Made by a program: the position numbers and the translations under genes
Shown here: one piece after another, positions 42,545 through 52,300 of the stretch
Numbering within the stretch: position 1 is the first letter of the stretch
Layout: each line of letters starts with the position of its first letter
Notes under the pieces: generated by a model
Told to the model about the DNA's origin: nothing
The model's input: the letters and a program-made list of their open reading frames with translations, nothing else
The model's database searches: none
NCBI RefSeq assembly: GCF_027922165.1
Contig: NZ_BSFD01000002.1
Location: forward strand, 292,874 to 356,873
Origin: Brevundimonas intermedia
Lineage (GTDB): Bacteria; Pseudomonadota; Alphaproteobacteria; Caulobacterales; Caulobacteraceae
Length of the DNA stretch: 64,000 nucleotides
Reading direction: 5' to 3'

Positions 42545-43653
42545 TGCCCTTCCCCTTCGAGATTTCCGCCAAACAAGGCCGCGCCCGCACCGGCGTGCTG
42601 AAGACCGCGCGCGGCGACATCCGCACCCCCGCCTTCATGCCCGTCGGCACTGCGGCGACGGTCAAGGCCATGACGGTGGACCAGGTCAAGGCGACCGGCG
42701 CCGACATCATCCTTGGCAACACCTATCACCTGATGCTGCGCCCCGGCCCCGAGCGGATGGAGCGTCTGGGCGGGCTCCACAAATTCATGGGCTGGGACAA
42801 GCCGATCCTGACCGACAGCGGCGGCTTCCAGGTCATGTCCCTGGCCGGGATTTCGAAGGTGAAGGAAGAGGCCGTGACCTTCTCCTCCCACATCGACGGC
42901 TCCAAACACGTCCTGACGCCCGAACGCTCGATCGAGATCCAGGCCGACCGGATCGGCGCCGACATCTCGATGCAACTGGACCAATGCGTCTCCTGGCCGG
43001 CCGAGCGGGACGCGGCCCAGAAAGCCATGGAGCTGTCGATCCGCTGGGGCGCCCGGTCCAAGGCCCGGTTCGGCGAGCGGGAGAACCAGGCCCTGTTCGG
43101 CATCCAGCAGGGCTCGACCTATGAGGACCTGCGCCGCCAGTCGTCGGATCAGCTTCAGGAGATCGGCTTCGACGGCTACGCCATCGGCGGCCTGGCCGTG
43201 GGCGAGGGCCACCAGGCCATGTGCGCGGTCCTGGACTATGCGCCCGAGATGCTGCCCGCCGACCGGCCGCGCTATCTGATGGGGGTGGGCAAGCCGATCG
43301 ATCTGGTCGAGGCCGTCTATCGCGGCGTGGACATGTTCGACTGCGTCCTGCCCACCCGCGCCGGTCGCCACGGCCAGGCCTGGACCTGGGACGGGCCGCT
43401 GAACCTGAAGAACGCCCGCTTCGCCGAGGACCAGGATCCGCTCGATCCCGCCATCGACGGGCCGTCGTCGCAATATTCAAAGGCCTATCTGCACCACCTG
43501 ATCCGCGCCGACGAAATCCTCGGCAAGGTCCTGCTCAGCTGGCACAATATCGCCTTCTACCAGGCCCTGACCGCCGCCATGCGCACCGCGATCTCCGAAG
43601 GCCGATTCGAACAGTTCCGCCGCGACTTCCACGCGCGGCATGTGTCGAACTGA
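42544..43653 (+). CDS. tgt: tRNA-guanine transglycosylase Tgt, lacking the zinc-site cysteines
   Basis: 369 residues. The substrate pocket has [11 protein letters not shown] (Asp91), [10 protein letters not shown] and [10 protein letters not shown], and the nucleophile Asp266 lies in [17 protein letters not shown]. The zinc-binding region, CxCxxC in Zymomonas and Escherichia Tgt, reads [20 protein letters not shown] (residues 299-318). All three Cys are gone and one residue is deleted, although the His remains. Tgt exchanges G34 for preQ1 in Asp, Asn, His and Tyr tRNAs. The start overlaps the nucleotidyltransferase stop. Activity without zinc is plausible but untested. Confidence 0.92.
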   Translation: MPFPFEISAKQGRARTGVLKTARGDIRTPAFMPVGTAATVKAMTVDQVKATGADIILGNTYHLMLRPGPERMERLGGLHKFMGWDKPILTDSGGFQVMSLAGISKVKEEAVTFSSHIDGSKHVLTPERSIEIQADRIGADISMQLDQCVSWPAERDAAQKAMELSIRWGARSKARFGERENQALFGIQQGSTYEDLRRQSSDQLQEIGFDGYAIGGLAVGEGHQAMCAVLDYAPEMLPADRPRYLMGVGKPIDLVEAVYRGVDMFDCVLPTRAGRHGQAWTWDGPLNLKNARFAEDQDPLDPAIDGPSSQYSKAYLHHLIRADEILGKVLLSWHNIAFYQALTAAMRTAISEGRFEQFRRDFHARHVSN

Positions 43654-43655
43654 CC

Positions 43656-43964
43656 ATGCGCATCGAGAAGTCAGGCTTCCACGCCTACAACACCTATCTG
43701 GAAGAGCCGCCCCGCGACGCGGGGAATGAGACGGCCCTGCACCGCCACGTCATCATCATCGGCGGCGACAAATATTCCTTCTTCGCCCACTGGTCCGGCA
43801 AGTTCGCGCACAAGGGCGAACGGATCTCCTTCAACTGGGACTGGGACCGGACCGGCGAGTTCCGCAACATCGACAAATCCTCCTTCGAGGCCTTCGCCAA
43901 GGACGGCGCGGTTCAGATCAGAGGCGATCGCACCGACAAGCGCCGGCCTGCCGGCAGACGTTAG
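43656..43964 (+). CDS. Hypothetical protein directly after tgt
   Basis: 102 residues, ATG two bases after the tgt stop. It has beta-strand-like segments ETALHRHVIIIGGDKYSFFA and GERISFNWDWDRTGEFRNID, no signal peptide and no known motif. The tight spacing suggests that it is co-translated with tgt. Element B starts 42 bases downstream. Confidence 0.68.
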   Translation: MRIEKSGFHAYNTYLEEPPRDAGNETALHRHVIIIGGDKYSFFAHWSGKFAHKGERISFNWDWDRTGEFRNIDKSSFEAFAKDGAVQIRGDRTDKRRPAGRR

Positions 43965-44005
43965 ATCCCGTCGGTCATGGGTCGAACCGCTAAGCCGCCC
44001 CTCCC

Positions 44006-44178
44006 CTTTCGTCATTCCGGGCGCAGCGCAGCGGAGACCCGGAACCCAGCGGCGCGCGAGAGCGCGAACCTGTCGCGGACTCGATCTTTCAGCATCCTGC
44101 GGCTTACAGATTTCGCCTTCGGCGCCGCTGGGTTCCGGGTCTTCGGGCCAAGCGGCCCTTCGCCCGGAATGACGAAAG
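44006..44178. repeat. 173-bp palindromic intergenic element, copy B
   Basis: Same length and ends as copy A. Left arm 44006-44055 differs from A by one base; right arm 44122-44178 differs by one base. The core 44056-44121 matches A only when reverse-complemented (61 of 66 bases). It lies between the hypothetical gene after tgt and the lipoprotein gene, 2.5 kb from A. Confidence 0.88.
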
Positions 44179-44189
44179 GTGTGGGAATT

Positions 44190-44735
44190 CTACCGCTTCG
44201 GCCGGAACCAGCTCGGCGCCGCCGGCGGGGCGCAGTTCCTCTGCATGCCGATCCCCTTCAGAAACGCCCGCCGCATCCGCCCCGACTGGATGGCCGACTG
44301 GACATGGCGACTGTGCTGGTCGGCCCCGCTCAGCCGGCGGATCCAGCTGCGGCCCGGAATGAAGTCGGTGGTCGTGCCGCGAATGGCGTCCAGCGTCGCC
44401 TTGGCCGCCGCATCGGCCGCCCGTTCGCTGGCGTAGGAGCCGTCCTGGCGCGGCGGTTCGTCGGTGTCGGGCCCCAGGGCCTCGTCCAGCCGCGCCACCT
44501 CGGCCCCGATGGTGGTGCACTGGTTCAGATTGCGCAGGTCATAGGGATTGGCCTCGGCCTGCAGCAGGACCGTCGGAATCAGCTGGCGGCGCAAATTGAA
44601 GTCGTCCAGCGGCGCGGTGACCGCCTCGCCAAATCCAGCGCCCACCTGCTCCGCCCCGCCCATGGCGGACCGGCCGGCGTTGCAGCTGGACAGGACGACG
44701 ACGGCCGCAAGGGCCGGCAAAAGGATCGGCTTCAT
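44190..44735 (-). CDS. Putative lipoprotein
   Basis: 181 residues. The signal peptide ends in a lipobox VLSSC (Cys18). The mature part has LNQCTTIGAEVARLDEALGP and a conserved-looking GTTTDFIPGRSWIRRLSGA, with a further Cys near the C-terminus (GMQRNCAPP). It probably sits in the outer membrane facing the periplasm. I do not recognise a domain. Its stop lies 12 bases from element B. The small membrane-protein gene lies upstream on the same strand. Confidence 0.68.
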   Translation of the reverse strand: MKPILLPALAAVVVLSSCNAGRSAMGGAEQVGAGFGEAVTAPLDDFNLRRQLIPTVLLQAEANPYDLRNLNQCTTIGAEVARLDEALGPDTDEPPRQDGSYASERAADAAAKATLDAIRGTTTDFIPGRSWIRRLSGADQHSRHVQSAIQSGRMRRAFLKGIGMQRNCAPPAAPSWFRPKR

Positions 44736-44765
44736 CCGGCCCTTAGAGCACGCAAGCCGTTCCGA

Positions 44766-44879
44766 TCAAAACATCCGGGCCAGGCCCACGACCATGACGC
44801 CCCAGGCGAGCAGGCTGAACACCAGGCCCAGGGCCAGGCCTCCCGCGAAGTCGAATTCGTGATGTTGATCGTGTCTCAT
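44766..44879 (-). CDS. 37-residue single-helix membrane protein
   Basis: A short ORF with a good AGGGAG ribosome site six bases before the ATG at 44879. The peptide begins MRHDQHHEFDFAGG and then has one clean hydrophobic helix (LALGLVFSLLAWGVMVVGLA) ending RMF. This is the pattern of small regulatory or accessory membrane proteins. It lies 30 bases upstream of the lipoprotein gene on the same strand and may share its transcript. Too short for standard gene callers. Confidence 0.55.
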   Translation of the reverse strand: MRHDQHHEFDFAGGLALGLVFSLLAWGVMVVGLARMF

Positions 44880-45008
44880 ACTCGCTCCCTAGGGTCTTTT
44901 TTGTTTATCCCCGGAGCTAATCCCAAAATGGGCCGATCTGCAATCAGGCTTCTTACGGATTATCCATCACGAAACCGTCGTCTTCATAGGCGACCGATGC
45001 GGAAAGGG

Positions 45009-45875
45009 TCAGTTCACCCCATCCCGCGCCATCAGCATGGCGCCGTCCAGCCCGGCGTGCTCACGCTCGGCGACGACCAGATAGCCGCCCTCGCCCATCA
45101 CAACCGCCGCGCCATAACCGTTGATCCGGCGTCGCGCCGCCGCCTCGACCTCGGCGATCAGCCCAGGCGTCGACATCACGCCGCCGCCCATGACGATTCG
45201 GTCGGGGGACCAGGCGAACACCAGGCCGGCGACCAGCTGCCCCAGATAATCGGCGGTCACGGCGCGGACCTCGTCCGCCTCTTCCAGCCGACGCCCCGCC
45301 AGTCTGGCCTGAACCGCCGGCCCCGCCGCCAATCCTTCGGCGCAGTCGGGATGGAAGGGGCAGGCGCTGGGCTGGACGTCGCCCTCGGCGCGACGCACGA
45401 ACATATGTCCGATCTCCGGGTGCAGCGCCCCCTTCAGGGTTCGGCCGTCCACGCACAGCCCGCCGCCGATTCCGGTTCCCACAGTCACATAGGCCACGGC
45501 CCGCGCGCCACGGCCCGCCCCCAGTCTCGCCTCGGCCACGGCCGCCGCGTTGACGTCGGTGTCCACCACGAAGGGCGCCTGGAGCCGCTCCGCCAGGGTT
45601 TTCGAGAGATTGAACCCGGTCCAGCCCGGCTTGGGCGTCGCCAACATCAGGCCGCGATCCTTCGACGCCGGATCGACCACCAGGGGACCGAAACTGGCCA
45701 CCCCCAGGCCCGCCACGGTCCTGTTTCCCGCCGCCGCGACCAAAGCCTCCACCGCCGCCTCGGGCCGGCCCGTGGCGAATCGTCCTTCGTCCAGCACCAC
45801 GCCGGCCGCGTCCTCGATCCGCCACACGATCTTGGTCCCGCCCGTCTCGACGGCGAAGAAGACAGACTGGTGCAT
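45009..45875 (-). CDS. ROK-family sugar kinase (fructokinase-like)
   Basis: 288 residues. The ATP-binding site includes FFAVETGGTKIVWRIED and VGTGIGGGLCVDGR. The ROK zinc motif is split over EIGHMFVRR and ACPFHPDCAEG. The Gly-rich VMGGGVMSTPGL is the adenosine loop. The HMFVRR/CPFHxDC arrangement is typical of bacterial fructokinases, but glucose or mannose are possible. The ATG follows GGAG. A tRNA-Lys gene lies just upstream. Confidence 0.87.
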   Translation of the reverse strand: MHQSVFFAVETGGTKIVWRIEDAAGVVLDEGRFATGRPEAAVEALVAAAGNRTVAGLGVASFGPLVVDPASKDRGLMLATPKPGWTGFNLSKTLAERLQAPFVVDTDVNAAAVAEARLGAGRGARAVAYVTVGTGIGGGLCVDGRTLKGALHPEIGHMFVRRAEGDVQPSACPFHPDCAEGLAAGPAVQARLAGRRLEEADEVRAVTADYLGQLVAGLVFAWSPDRIVMGGGVMSTPGLIAEVEAAARRRINGYGAAVVMGEGGYLVVAEREHAGLDGAMLMARDGVN

Positions 45876-45898
45876 TGGAGCTCCGCAAAAGGGAGAAA

Positions 45899-45975
45899 TG
45901 GTACGTCCTCTCGGGCTCGAACCGAGGACCCTCTGATTAAAAGTCAGATGCTCTAACCAACTGAGCTAAGGACGC
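45899..45975 (-). tRNA. tRNA-Lys (TTT anticodon)
   Basis: The acceptor stem pairs GCGTCCT (45969-45975) with AGGACGT, giving one G-U pair. The anticodon loop CTTTTAA is flanked by TCTGA/TCAGA, giving anticodon TTT. The T arm has CTCGG-TTCGAGC-CCGAG. The 3' CCA is genome-encoded (45899-45901). Minus strand, 77 bases. It is a substrate for MnmA and for LysK, both encoded in this window. Confidence 0.95.
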
Positions 45976-46064
45976 ACCGCGCGACGTCCGGGGCTGGCCC
46001 GAACCGTCGAAGGGCGCCTTCTGTTGCAATCCGCCCTTCCGGTCAAGACCAGGTCTGCTACTCG

Positions 46065-47156
46065 ATGCACATGAAACCGCTGAATGGACTTCGCATCCTC
46101 GAATTCGACGGCCTGGGACCCGTCACATTCGCGGGCATGATGCTGGCGGACATGGGGGCCGAGATGTTGCGCCTGACCCGCTCCGCTTCAGCCGGAGCCT
46201 CCGCCTTCGACGAAGTCGGCGGGGCCCTGCTGCACCGGGGTCGGACCGCCGTCCCGGTGGACCTGAAGTCGAACGCCGACCGCGAAGCCGTCCTCGCCCT
46301 GGCCGCCCACGCCGATGCGGTGATCGAGGGCTTCCGACCCGGGGTCATGGAACGGCTGGGCTACGGTCCCGAGGCGCTCCAGGCGCGCAATCCGGCCCTG
46401 GTCTACGGTCGGGTGACGGGCTGGGGCCAGACCGGGCCGCTGGCGAACCAGGTCGGCCACGACCTGAACTACATCGGCCTGACCGGCGTCTTGCACGCCA
46501 TGGGCGAGCCTGACCGTCCCCCCTCGCCGCCGCTGAACCTGATCGGCGACTATGGCGGCGGAGCCATGATGCTGACGACCGGCGTCCTTGCGGCCCTGCT
46601 CGAGGCGAAGACGACGGGCCGGGGCCGGATCGTCGACGCCGCCATGACCGACGGGACCGCCCTGCTCGGCGGCCTGTTCCAGGCCCTGCGCGGCCAAGGC
46701 GTCTGGAGCGATCGCCGGGCCGCCAACCTGCTGGACGGCGGAGCCCCCTTCTATCGCTGCTACGCCTGCCGCGACGGCGGCTTCGTCGCGGTGGCGGCGT
46801 TGGAGCCGCGCTTCTACGCCGCCCTGCTGGACGGTCTCGGCGTCGACCCGTCCGACGCGCCCCAGTACGACACCGCCGCCTGGCCCTCGCTCCAGGCCCG
46901 GTTCGCCGCCCTGTTCGCCACCCGCGACCGGAACGACTGGGCCACGCATTTCGCGCAAACCGAAGCCTGCGTCACCCCCGTGCTTACCTTTGCCGAGGCG
47001 CCGAACCACCCTCACAACCTGGCCCGCGCCACATTCGACCAGGGCCTGCCCGCCCCGGCGCCCCGCTTCGACGGCCCCACGCTCGAGACCGCCGCAAAGC
47101 CCCCTGTCGCCTCGCTGAACGACGCCCTGTTCGCCTGGCGTCCGGAGGCGGGATGA
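46065..47156 (+). CDS. CaiB/BaiF CoA-transferase family protein (racemase-like)
   Basis: 363 residues. PLNGLRILEFDGLGPVTFAGMMLADMGAEM is split over the N-terminal class III CoA-transferase fold. GHDLNYIGLTGVLHAMG and LNLIGDYGGGAMML hold the His and Asp used by alpha-methylacyl-CoA racemases. VVDAAM-type and FVAVAALEPRFYAAL segments follow. The 360-residue length and His/Asp positions favour racemase (Mcr/AMACR-like) over CoA-transferase. The start may be the second Met, two codons on. Confidence 0.85.
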   Translation: MHMKPLNGLRILEFDGLGPVTFAGMMLADMGAEMLRLTRSASAGASAFDEVGGALLHRGRTAVPVDLKSNADREAVLALAAHADAVIEGFRPGVMERLGYGPEALQARNPALVYGRVTGWGQTGPLANQVGHDLNYIGLTGVLHAMGEPDRPPSPPLNLIGDYGGGAMMLTTGVLAALLEAKTTGRGRIVDAAMTDGTALLGGLFQALRGQGVWSDRRAANLLDGGAPFYRCYACRDGGFVAVAALEPRFYAALLDGLGVDPSDAPQYDTAAWPSLQARFAALFATRDRNDWATHFAQTEACVTPVLTFAEAPNHPHNLARATFDQGLPAPAPRFDGPTLETAAKPPVASLNDALFAWRPEAG

Positions 47157-47234
47157 CCCCCGGCTTTTTCGGCGCTATGGAACGAAACGACGCCCACGGC
47201 GTTGCAACGGTCGATACCCCGGGGACTTGGTTTG

Positions 47235-47501
47235 ATGAGACGCTCGATTTTCGTTCTGGCCGCGACCGCGCTCGGCGTGCTGGCGCTTGCAGGCTGCGAC
47301 GACTTCCAGTCGGGTTCGCAGGACGACTACGCCGACGCCCCGCCGATCAAGGAGCAGGCCCCCTCCGCCGAGGATTCGGCCGAACCCGTCGTCGCCCCCG
47401 AGGTGACCGATCCCGCCCCTACGCCTGCGACGCCTCTCCCGCCGGAAGAGCGGACGTCCGAACAGTCGGTTCAGCCCGAAAGCGAAACCCTGTTCTATTG
47501 A
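47235..47501 (+). CDS. Small putative lipoprotein, acidic and proline-rich
   Basis: 88 residues from the ATG at 47235 (MRRSIFVLAATALG). The lipobox is LAGC (Cys near 20). The mature part is acidic and proline-rich (DDFQSGSQDDYADAPP, then EEVT/PTPATPLPPEER-type repeats), probably disordered. It lies 85 bases before tamA on the same strand. The function is unknown. Confidence 0.65.
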   Translation: MRRSIFVLAATALGVLALAGCDDFQSGSQDDYADAPPIKEQAPSAEDSAEPVVAPEVTDPAPTPATPLPPEERTSEQSVQPESETLFY

Positions 47502-47586
47502 GGCGCGCCACGTCGTCGCCACATCGGCACGCCAGGGCGTATACAGGCGCCGACTTGGAGTCCGCGCCCTTGACGAAAGCTAGAGT

Positions 47587-49383
47587 TTGACGTTCCGGCC
47601 CATCCTGTTTCTCGCCGCTCTGGCGACCTGCAGCCTCGCCGCCCAGGCCGCCGCCGCCGAACCGCGCGCCGCCATTCGGGGCGACATGGACGCCGAGTTG
47701 CGCCGTCTGTTGGAACGGGCGGTCGGCGAGGTGGACGGCGCGCCGGAAAGCCGGTTCGAAGCTCGCCGCCGCGCCCAGGGCGCCATGTCCGCCGCCGAAG
47801 CCCTGCTGCGGTCAGAGGCCTATTACCAGCCCGTGCTCGAAGACGTGGTCGAGGGCGAGGATCGGCCATCAGCCATCGTCGCCGTCCAGCCCGGCCGCCG
47901 TTTCCTGCTCACCCAGCCGACGATCTCCTGGATCGAGACCGCCCCCGACGCCGACAGCGCCGCCGACGCTCTGGAGGCCGTTGGGCTGAAGCCCGGCGAC
48001 CCCGGCCGCGCGGTGGACGTCATCGCCGGCGAGGGCCGAGCCGTGGCGACCCTGTCCCGCAACGGCTACGCCGACGCCAGAGCCGAGGCTCGCCGCGTGG
48101 TGGTCGATCACGCCGCCTTCACCGTCGCCCCGGAATACCGCATCAACTCAGGCCGGCTGGTTCTGTTGGACGGGGTCGTTCTGCAACGGGCCGGGCGTAC
48201 CAATCCCGCCTGGGTCGCCGGACTGGCGCCATGGACGGAAGGCGATCGTTACGACCCGGAACAGGTCGCCGAGCTGGAACGCCGTCTGCTGGACACGGGC
48301 GTCTATGACGGCGTCGGAGTCGCCCTCAGCCCGATTGGTCAGACCAATGCCGACGGCCACCGGCCCGTCATCGTCAATCTGACGGACCGTCCCCGTCGCG
48401 TCATCGAAGCCGGCGCCACTTGGTCGACGGCCGAAGGCGCGGGCGTCGACTTCATTTGGACCCGATACAATCGCTTCGGCCGTGGCGACACCCTGCGGCT
48501 GGAGACCCGCTGGGCCGACATCGACAGCCGGATCGGCGCCGACCTGTCCCTGCCCCACTGGCGCAAGCCGGGGCGGACGCTGAAGCTGAGCGCCGGCGTG
48601 GTCCAGGAAGACACCGACGCCTACGACCGCACCGCCCTGGTGCTGGCGGCGGAACTGCAGCAGCGGATCGGCCGGACGTCCTACTTCAACTACGGCCTCG
48701 GCCTGGACGCGGGCCAGTACAACGAGAACCGCTACGACTTTACCTCGACCCCGCCCAGCGCCGTCACCTTCGACCGCGACCTGGCCATCGTCACAGGCCG
48801 GACCAGCGCCTATATCGACAACTCGAACGACCCGCTGAACCCGACCAAGGGTTGGCGGATGACCGTCTCCGTCCAGCCCACCGCTGTGGCCGGCGAGGAC
48901 ACCGTCCTGTTCCTGCGCAGCGAGAGCCAGGCCACGGCCTACCTGCCCCTTCAGGACCAGGCCAGGACTGTGTTGGCCGGCCGCCTCCGCATCGGCGCCA
49001 TCATCGGCGGCGATGAACTCAGCGTGCCGTCCGACCGTCTCTTCTATTCGGGCGGCGGCGGCTCGGTGCGCGGCTATTCCTACCAAGGCGTCAATCCGGA
49101 ACTGCCGGACGAGACTCCGCGCGGCGGCCTTTCCCTCTTCGAAACCTCGCTTGAGGTGCGTCACGACATCGGCCAGAGCTTCCAGGCCGTGGCCTTTGTC
49201 GACGCCGGCGCCGTCGGCTTCCAGGAAACGCCGAACCTGACCAACATGCGCTACGGCGCCGGGGTCGGGGTGCGCTACAAGCTGCCCTTCGGACCCATCC
49301 GCGCGGACATCGCCGTGCCCCTCGACAAGCGCGAAGGCGACTCGGCCTTTCAGATCTACATCAGTATCGGGCAGGCGTTTTGA
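47587..49383 (+). CDS. tamA: Translocation and assembly module outer-membrane protein TamA
   Basis: 598 residues from a TTG start with a signal peptide ending AQAAAAEP. Three POTRA domains span about residues 30-270. A 16-strand Omp85 barrel follows, with the conserved RGY-containing VRGYSYQGVNPE (lid loop) and FVDAGAVGF. It ends in the terminal aromatic IYISIGQAF. TamA works with TamB to insert outer-membrane proteins. It overlaps tamB by four bases (both use TTG), so the two are translationally coupled. Confidence 0.9.
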   Translation: MTFRPILFLAALATCSLAAQAAAAEPRAAIRGDMDAELRRLLERAVGEVDGAPESRFEARRRAQGAMSAAEALLRSEAYYQPVLEDVVEGEDRPSAIVAVQPGRRFLLTQPTISWIETAPDADSAADALEAVGLKPGDPGRAVDVIAGEGRAVATLSRNGYADARAEARRVVVDHAAFTVAPEYRINSGRLVLLDGVVLQRAGRTNPAWVAGLAPWTEGDRYDPEQVAELERRLLDTGVYDGVGVALSPIGQTNADGHRPVIVNLTDRPRRVIEAGATWSTAEGAGVDFIWTRYNRFGRGDTLRLETRWADIDSRIGADLSLPHWRKPGRTLKLSAGVVQEDTDAYDRTALVLAAELQQRIGRTSYFNYGLGLDAGQYNENRYDFTSTPPSAVTFDRDLAIVTGRTSAYIDNSNDPLNPTKGWRMTVSVQPTAVAGEDTVLFLRSESQATAYLPLQDQARTVLAGRLRIGAIIGGDELSVPSDRLFYSGGGGSVRGYSYQGVNPELPDETPRGGLSLFETSLEVRHDIGQSFQAVAFVDAGAVGFQETPNLTNMRYGAGVGVRYKLPFGPIRADIAVPLDKREGDSAFQIYISIGQAF

Positions 49384-52300
49384 CCGAAGCTCCGCCCGAC
49401 AACACGCCGGACGCCGTCCCACCGGAAGAGACCGCCGCCGAGGTCCGCAAGAAGCGCAGCCTGTTGCAGTTGCTGGCCCTGATCGCGGGCGGCGTGATCG
49501 GCGGCCTGCTGGTCCTGCTGATCATCGCCCTGATCGGGGGCCGGATGTACATCGTGTCCGACGCCGGACGCGACCTGGTGACCGGCTTCGTTCAAGGCCA
49601 GAAGATCAGCCGCTATGGGCGCATCAACGTCTACGGGCTGAAAGGCGACCTGTTCGACGACTTCACCCTGGACCGGGTCACGGTGACCGACCGCGACGGT
49701 GTCTGGCTAGACGCCCGCAACGTCCGGGTCGACTGGTCCTATCTGCCCCTGATCACCCGCCGGTTCCACGCTACCGAAATCAGCGCCGATGTAATCCAGC
49801 TGATCCGTCGCCCGATCCTCGACGCCCCCAGCGGCGCACCAGGCGGGCCTCAGCCCATAGACGTGGACATCGATCGTTTCGCAGCGCGCGTTGAACTGCT
49901 GGAAGGCTTCTCGAAAGAATACGGCCGCTGGAATCTCGCGGGCGATGTCAGCCTGCCGCGCCGCGGCGCCAAGAGCGCCACGGTCAACGCCGCCAGCCTG
50001 AACCGTCCCGGCGATTATCTGCGGCTGGCGGCGACCTTCGGCGGCAAGCTGGAGGATACCCGCGTCAACCTGCGGGCCAACGAGGCCCAGGGCGGTCCCC
50101 TGGCCGGCGCCATGGGCTATTCGCCGGACCAACCTTTCTCTGCCGTCGCCGTGGTCAACGCCGACATGGTGCACGCCAAGGTCCAGACGGGCCAGTTTAC
50201 CCCCCTGATCGTCGATGGCAGGTTCGGCGAGAACGGCTCGCGCGTCTCTGGCTATTTCGACTTCAGCGGATCCGACCTGTTCGCCCCCTTCATCGAACGC
50301 GTCGGCCGCACCGCCCGCTTCGGCTTCGCGATGGTCCCGACCGGGGACAAGGCCTATCAGGGTGTCGGCTGGAAGCTCACCTCGGACAACATCGCCTCCG
50401 AGGCGCGGGGCGTGATCCGCATGTCCGACCGCAGTTCGCCAGACGGGATCCGGCTTGAGGTTCAGGCGGCCTCGCTCAGCCGGCTGATCGGCTCGGACAT
50501 CGCCGGACCGGCCGCCTATTCCGGCCTGTTTAAGGGCGACGCCCAGACCTGGACCCTGCAAGGTCAGGCCACCCTGCTGAACGCCAACCTGGCCAGCTAT
50601 CGGGCCACCCGCATCACCGGCCCGCTGAACGTCCAGATCAAGGACGGCCGTATGGATCTTGACGGCGACATCCGCGCCAACGGCGGCTCGACCGAGGGTC
50701 TTATCGGCGGTCTGCTCGGCGCCGCGCCGCGCGTGCAACTTGAGGCCGCCCGGATGAAGGACGGGGCCATTTTGCTGGAGCAGGTCGATCTGCAAGGCCA
50801 GGGCCTCACACTGAAGGGCTCCGGCTCCCGTAACCTGCTGGGCGGCATGGGCTTCCGTGGCGAGGCCCAGCTGACGGACGCCTCAAGAATTCTGCCGAAC
50901 GCCGGCGGAGGCTTCGGCGGCCCGATCCGCGCCTCTTCCGCCAAGACGGGCGCGCCCTGGGTGCTGAACTTCGACGGTCGCGGCCGGAACCTGACCGTAG
51001 GGCTTGATGAACTGAACCGCCTGCTGGGCCGCACGCCCCGCCTGCAATTGGCCGGTAAGCTGAACGGAGGGCGAATCGAGGTTGATCGGGGCGAGTTGAC
51101 TGGCGCGGCGGGCCGCGCCGGCGCCAAGGGCCTGATCGAGACCAACGGCCGGCTACGGCTGGCGCTGAACTGGAACGCGCGCGGACCGTTCGCGGCTGGA
51201 CCGGTCGAGATCGGCGGCGACATGAACGGGCAAGGCGCCCTGACCGGAACCCTTTCGCAGCCGCGCGTCGATCTGACCGCCGGCTTCGACAAGGTCACGG
51301 CCGGCGGTCTGACCCTGACTGATGCGGACCTGATCCTCAGCTTCCGCCGCGGCGCCGACGCCTCGGACGGCCGGATCACCGTGACCAGCGGCTCGAACTA
51401 TGGCCCGGCCCGCGCATCGGGGAACTTCTTCCTCGGCGGCGACCGGATCCGCTTGACCGACCTCGACGTCAACGCCGGCGGCGTCACGGCCCAAGGCGCG
51501 GTGGCCCTGTCGGACAACATCCCCTCCAGCGCCGACCTGACCTTCACCGCGCGCACAGGGGCGTTCCTGGCTTCGGGCGAAGCCAACGGCCGCATCCGCC
51601 TGACCGAGGGCGGCGGCTCTGACAGCGCCATCCTGGACGTCAGCGGTCGCAACATCCGTCTGGCCGGCCAGAGCTGGAACATCCGCACCATCGACCTTGA
51701 CGGGCGCGGCACGCTGGACAACCTGCCCTTCACCCTGGCCTTGGATGTCGGCGGCGGCACGCCGGCTCAATTCAACGGCACAGGCGTCTACTCACGGCGC
51801 GGCGACGCCCAGACCCTGACATTGCGCGGCGGCGGCCGGGTGCGCGAAGTGGCCTTTACGACCCGCAGCCCCGCTTCGATCATCCTAGACGGTGCGACGC
51901 GCACCGCCCACCTCGATCTCGGCGTCGGCAGCGGCGTGCTCTTGGCCGATTTGCGCCAGGACGCCCGCACGGCGATCATCCAGGCCGACCTGACCAGCGT
52001 CGATCTGCAGACCCTGTCGCCGCAACTGCGAGGCCGCGCCACCGGCCGGGTGGCGCTGCGCGGCGCCGGCGAGGACCTGTCCGGCTCGGCCAACGTCACT
52101 CTGGAAGATGTCCGCAGCATCGACGCCCCGCGCGGTCTGGCCGTCGATGGCCGGCTGGACGCGACCCTGATCAACAACAGCCTGACGCTGAAGGCGACCG
52201 CTACCGACGAAGGCGCGGTCCAGGCGTCTGCAGACCTGGTCCTGCCGGTCGAGGCCTCGGCCGCCCCCCTGCGCCTGGCCATCGCCCGTCAGCGCCCCAT

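Noticed and set aside
43977-45956. 659-residue plus-strand ORF across element B and the ROK gene
   Set aside because: It runs through a non-coding repeat and is antisense to the lipoprotein and kinase genes.
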